Origin: Balneolaceae bacterium
GTDB taxonomy: Bacteria; Bacteroidota; Rhodothermia; Balneolales; Balneolaceae
DNA: 64,000 nt
Direction: 5' to 3'
NCBI GenBank assembly: GCA_007693745.1
Contig: REDA01000049.1
Coordinates: forward strand, 1 to 64,000
A model generated the notes under the pieces. It worked only from the letters and a program-made list of their open reading frames with translations. It was not told where the DNA came from and did no database searches. Both the position numbers and the translations under genes were made by a program. Below are positions 60,699 to 64,000 of the stretch, piece after piece; position 1 is the stretch's first letter, and each line of letters opens with the position of its first letter.

Positions 60699-61136
60699 AT
60701 GAAACCCAATCTGATCACCCCAGCAGCATACCTGGCAATAATTTTTCTCTTTCTCACCACATTTGGACTGGCCGCATTGAATAAATGGATTCCTTTGGGT
60801 ATTCCCGACGGATTCATATCCGATTTTGGTTCTACCTGGATGGGTACCCTGCCCGGAGGACTCTTCATGGCTTACTATACTATAGCCATTACGGAGACGC
60901 TGGCGGTAGTGTTCTTCTCTTTAAGCCTTTTTAAACTGGAATTTTTACCCCAAAAAAGCAAGAGATGGCTCCTCACAGGGCTGTTATTCAGCCTCTTTAT
61001 CTTCGTCATCCTTGCATATGGACTTCGACTCATCGGCAATTTTGGAGGAACCGCAAACACCTTTTTCTATTTTGGTGCCACTCTTCTTTCGCTCTGGTAT
61101 GTTCAGCAGACGAGTCGGCCTGAGGAACAGGCGTAG
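60699..61136 (+). CDS. Uncharacterised four-helix membrane protein
   Basis: A 145-residue integral membrane protein with hydrophobic segments at about residues 9-29, 55-78, 90-112 and 118-136. A tyrosine/glycine-rich loop (GIPDGFISDFGSTWMGTLPGG) lies between the first two. It does not match a family I can name. It is convergent with the DUF418 gene with only 3 bp between the stops, and the 260-bp upstream region to the phosphatase gene holds no other recognisable feature. Confidence 0.72.
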   Translation: MKPNLITPAAYLAIIFLFLTTFGLAALNKWIPLGIPDGFISDFGSTWMGTLPGGLFMAYYTIAITETLAVVFFSLSLFKLEFLPQKSKRWLLTGLLFSLFIFVILAYGLRLIGNFGGTANTFFYFGATLLSLWYVQQTSRPEEQA

Positions 61137-61139
61137 AAA

Positions 61140-62411
61140 TCAAACTCGCTTCATATAGGTGCCCATACGCCAGAGCCTCTCCAGCGGCCCCATTTTGTAT
61201 CTTTCAAAATACCATTCGCTCCAAGCCATTTGGAAAATGTAGATTCCCATTCCAATCGGCAGTAAGTAGACCGGTTCAACACGGCCGATCAGTCCGAATC
61301 CGTATCCATAGAAAAGAGTGACACAGATCAGAGTTTGCATAATGTAATTGGTAAGCGCCATGCGACCGACAGGAGCGAACCTGTTAAGAAATGAACTGAA
61401 CCTGTTCTCTTCGAGCCAGAAGAGTATAAACCCCGAATAGCCCAGCATCAGCAGCGGCGCTCCAATGATAATCGTGTACATCTGGATAAGCGACCAGTAG
61501 TTAAACAGCACCGGATCTGTCCGATAGTAGGTAAAAGCGTAAACAACGGAGAGCAGAAATCCTGTCACTGTAAAGAGGTGCCTTCGTGGAATTAAAAGTG
61601 AGCGAAGAATTCCGGGGTTTTCCAGAAGCCCCTGCCTGCCAATCAGAAAACCAAAAAGGAAAATGGCCGTAATATAGATGAAGCCCATAGGGGTAAAAAG
61701 TAAACCTGTCCAGACAAAAGCGAGTTCTTCCCATCGTAAGTTCAGTATCTCAGAAAACTGACCGGCAGCATACACCTCATACCCTCGCGCCAGCAGATCC
61801 AGAAAACCCTCATTTGCCTCGGCAAAACCCTGTTTTATGCCCGGAGAAATATCCGGCATACTCAAGCCCCACATGATAAAAAATACCATCAGGGTAAACA
61901 GAATCAGAAATCCCCCGAGGATCAGTCCGATCCACACCCTGATCGTCTTCTCCTTTCTGTAGAGGAAAAAGAGGAGAAAAAGACCACAAAGAGCATAAGG
62001 CACGAGGATATCCCCCGGCCAGAGCAACACACCGTGAATCAGCCCCATAAAAAGAAGAAGAATCATCCTTCTGAAAAAAACCCTTCGAACCGGCATCCCC
62101 TTTAACTTCAGACGTTCGGTAAAAATGTAGAAACCGATTCCGAACAGGAAAGAAAACATCGTAATAAACTTCCCCTCAAAAAAGACACGGGTAAAAAAGA
62201 GAGCTGCCTGATTGTACCACTCCGTCCATGGGCCTGGATTTACAACAACAATGGCGATGGGGTTGGCAAAAATGTAGAGGTTGACGATCAAAATGCCGAA
62301 AAGTGCAATCCCCCGTAGAATGTCCAGGTCTGTGATTCGCGCTGCAGATGCGACAGGTTTGGCAACCGTTTCGGCGTCTTGAGGTTTGCTGCTTTCCATA
62401 TCTTTATCCAT
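61140..62411 (-). CDS. DUF418 family membrane protein
   Basis: A 423-residue multi-pass membrane protein with about ten hydrophobic segments. Family markers are RITDLDILRGIALFGILIVNL near the N-terminus (the 'lDvLRG.Al.GIl..N' start), the EGKFITMFSFLFGIGF stretch near residue 80, and the C-terminal VGRMALTNYIMQTLI followed by WFERYKMGPLERLWRMGTY-like YFERYKMGPLERLWR. DUF418/YeiB proteins have an acyltransferase-3-like topology but no established activity. It is a single gene with a 356-bp non-coding region upstream. Confidence 0.92.
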   Translation of the reverse strand: MDKDMESSKPQDAETVAKPVASAARITDLDILRGIALFGILIVNLYIFANPIAIVVVNPGPWTEWYNQAALFFTRVFFEGKFITMFSFLFGIGFYIFTERLKLKGMPVRRVFFRRMILLLFMGLIHGVLLWPGDILVPYALCGLFLLFFLYRKEKTIRVWIGLILGGFLILFTLMVFFIMWGLSMPDISPGIKQGFAEANEGFLDLLARGYEVYAAGQFSEILNLRWEELAFVWTGLLFTPMGFIYITAIFLFGFLIGRQGLLENPGILRSLLIPRRHLFTVTGFLLSVVYAFTYYRTDPVLFNYWSLIQMYTIIIGAPLLMLGYSGFILFWLEENRFSSFLNRFAPVGRMALTNYIMQTLICVTLFYGYGFGLIGRVEPVYLLPIGMGIYIFQMAWSEWYFERYKMGPLERLWRMGTYMKRV

Positions 62412-62767
62412 TCAGATTCTTGATGATCTCCTGATAACTACTCAGAATTTGTCTGCCTTATACTGCTTTGAAGGAAGATCCATGCGAACCCTCAGTACCG
62501 GATCCGGCCCTGCCTGCAGACATTGACTTTATTTTATTTCCGCCTATGATACTTAAATTTCATATACTTGACAACAATCCATTAGATATATTCCGAAGGG
62601 TTGCGGAATAGGAAAGTTACGTCACCAGGACTCATTGATGGGGGTCTTCAATCCACCCGGCAAATCGTAACTATATAGGGGCTTAGAACATTCAGGATTG
62701 GCTGTTTCGGTCAAACCATGCCACTTGTTTCGCTTCGCGTTTTAAGTAGCCTGATATGAGCAGAATA
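62412..62767. other. Non-coding region with hairpins
   Basis: A 356-bp region between two minus-strand genes. It has a perfect 7-bp hairpin TATTCCG (62589-62595) with CGGAATA (62604-62610), directly followed by a longer-range inverted repeat GTTACG (62616-62621) with CGTAAC (62666-62671). Positions 62705-62738 carry, on the minus strand, a sequence related to the purine-rich motif at 18384. No ORF or known RNA family was recognised. Confidence 0.5.
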
Positions 62768-63832
62768 TCAGTTACTTAGCTTATTCATCACCCTGAACAT
62801 AAAACGAACGCATTTTCTTTGCCATGTCTGGTGGTTAAAGCTCCCGATAAAGTATGTTTCAAGTTTAGGATGATAGAACATAAATGCACCGGTTGCTCCG
62901 AGCACCCCCCATGATTCATATTTTGCGGGCAGGAGTATCGGGAGCGGGCGGACCTGCCAGATTCCGTAGCCATAGTGCCAGCCGGGATACAACGGGGCTT
63001 TATCACTGAGCATTTGCTCGAAAGTATCTTCAGAAATCAACCGGTAATTCGTCAGGGCTTTCATGAATTTCAGCGAATCTTCCATGGGAGCTACTACACC
63101 GCCACCCGAATAATCAAGCCCGGCAAATCCCTTGAGTTCGTTCAGGCGGGTCTGGTTAAAATAGAATCCGGCTTCTTTGTAGTCCGGCTCCTGATACGGT
63201 TTTGAATACTGAAGCATATAGCTCTGTCTCATATGCAAAGGATCGAATATCAATCTACTCAAAACAGCATGAAATGGTTCACCTGATACTTTCTCAACGA
63301 TTAATCCCAGAAGATGGTAATTGGTATCGGTATAAAAGGATTTTTTGCCAGGTACAGCCTGAGGCTTGAGATTAAATTTAGCCCACTCCACGGCTTGCCG
63401 GGGGGTTATCTCAAAATCAGGATCGGCCAGTAATTTGTCGAATAATGGATAGAAATTATCCGGCAGACCTGATGTTTGATTCAGTAGATGGCGGATCTGA
63501 ATCTCTCCGGAGTAGTCTTTCCCTTTATAAACGTGCAGCTTGTCCATTAAATCGGAATCAAGATAGTTGCCAACGGGATCCCCAAAAGATATAATTCCCT
63601 TTTCGTGTAGAATTGCAAGGATGACGGAGGTGTACAATTTGCCAACACTTGCCATATAAACAGGTTGCTGTGGATTGGGTGCGGCGTTTTCTCCCGTGCC
63701 ATCTGCGAGATTCAAATGCAATCCTCTCTTTTCTGAGTGCACCAGTAAATAAGCATTTTTTAATTTCTTATCCTTGCGCACCTGATCTCTGAAGAGGGTT
63801 TCAACTGGTGATATTTCTGTGCTGTGTTCCAT
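62768..63832 (-). CDS. Serine hydrolase of the beta-lactamase (S12) family
   Basis: A 354-residue serine hydrolase of the class C beta-lactamase/S12 type. The SxxK motif is Ser62-Val-Gly-Lys65 in MASVGKLYTS; the second motif is FYTDTNYHLLG, with Tyr and an Asp in place of the usual Asn, as in many S12 esterases; the third motif is the GATGAF region near the C-terminus. There is no signal peptide at the chosen ATG (63832), so it appears cytoplasmic, unlike true beta-lactamases. The open frame can start at 63868. Substrate unknown; esterase or peptidase activity is possible. The 168 bp to the right edge of the window hold no recognisable gene. Confidence 0.85.
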   Translation of the reverse strand: MEHSTEISPVETLFRDQVRKDKKLKNAYLLVHSEKRGLHLNLADGTGENAAPNPQQPVYMASVGKLYTSVILAILHEKGIISFGDPVGNYLDSDLMDKLHVYKGKDYSGEIQIRHLLNQTSGLPDNFYPLFDKLLADPDFEITPRQAVEWAKFNLKPQAVPGKKSFYTDTNYHLLGLIVEKVSGEPFHAVLSRLIFDPLHMRQSYMLQYSKPYQEPDYKEAGFYFNQTRLNELKGFAGLDYSGGGVVAPMEDSLKFMKALTNYRLISEDTFEQMLSDKAPLYPGWHYGYGIWQVRPLPILLPAKYESWGVLGATGAFMFYHPKLETYFIGSFNHQTWQRKCVRFMFRVMNKLSN

Positions 63833-64000
63833 AAGATGCCAGCTAATCTGAAGTTTTAAGATTTGCACATAAGGGACCGGTATTTATACAGCATATTGCC
63901 CCATCCAAATATAAGAACAATGATGGTCAACACAGCAGGTAATCAGAATGCAGCAGATGTTCCATGAGTACGTAAACCAAAAAAACACCCTTATTGCTTG

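Noticed and set aside
1-64000. CRISPR arrays, tRNA or rRNA genes, phage or transposase genes
   Set aside because: Looked for throughout; no regularly spaced identical repeats, no cloverleaf sequences, and no integrase, transposase or phage structural protein were seen.

Overview
The window reads as an ordinary chromosomal segment of a Gram-negative bacterium of the Bacteroidota/Balneolota side of the tree, most likely a Balneola-like, possibly salt-adapted organism. This is an inference from gene content: a GWxTD-domain lipoprotein, a PorW/SprE-like lipoprotein, a DUF4835 (PorD-like) protein, PorV/PorQ-like and other outer-membrane barrels, LptE behind a sigma-54 activator, almost no Shine-Dalgarno sequences, several TTG/GTG starts, and promoter-like sites of the Bacteroidota TAnnTTTG type. 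No rRNA, tRNA, CRISPR array, prophage, transposase or integrase gene was seen.

Layout. 1-3200: start of the str operon on the minus strand (rpsL, rpsG, fusA, then the first 16 codons of tuf running off the left edge) with a good promoter. 3.3-10.7 kb: recG, an EVE-domain protein, rfbD, DUF4835, a PorV/PorQ-like barrel and a helix-hairpin-helix/barrel protein. 10.8-18.2 kb: gltB, pgk, a cysteine desulfurase. 18.5-29 kb: a four-gene unit with a LOG-family protein, a Fur-family regulator, a cinA/outer-membrane protein/ftsX operon, pgsA-pgpA, and pyrE followed by an unknown protein and a tandem-FKBP lipoprotein. 29.2-30.5 kb: miaB. 30.7-35.7 kb: a compatible-solute locus, with a degenerate M20-peptidase-like protein overlapping gpgS, a HAD hydrolase and, convergently, a GH13_18 phosphorylase that fits glucosylglycerate phosphorylase. 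35.8-38.2 kb: sigma-54 activator, lptE and a TPR protein. 38.2-50.5 kb: MBL hydrolase, rpmE, pabB, pyrD, PorW-like protein with two SPOR domains, pyk, GWxTD protein, bacilliredoxin, a lipoprotein and Mn-type sod. 50.7-64 kb: sthA, DUF429, aspS, a membrane protein, a LuxR-type regulator with a defective receiver, a DUF4143 ATPase, yjbQ, a SpoIIE-type phosphatase, membrane proteins including DUF418, and a serine beta-lactamase-like protein.

How they connect. Most genes are core housekeeping: translation, glycolysis, glutamate, pyrimidine, phospholipid and redox functions, interleaved with envelope genes. The most coherent specialised module is 30.7-35.7 kb: GpgS would make glucosyl-3-phosphoglycerate, the HAD protein is the obvious candidate to dephosphorylate it to glucosylglycerate, and the phosphorylase could recover glucose-1-phosphate when the solute is no longer needed. 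A near-perfect palindrome lies beside the phosphorylase start.

The most unusual non-coding structures are three TTCAC-N18-GTGA sites spaced 91 and 92 bp apart in front of the DUF4143 ATPase gene, and two copies of a roughly 140-bp palindromic interspersed repeat (48665 and 58291) that look like a non-autonomous MITE/REPIN-like element.
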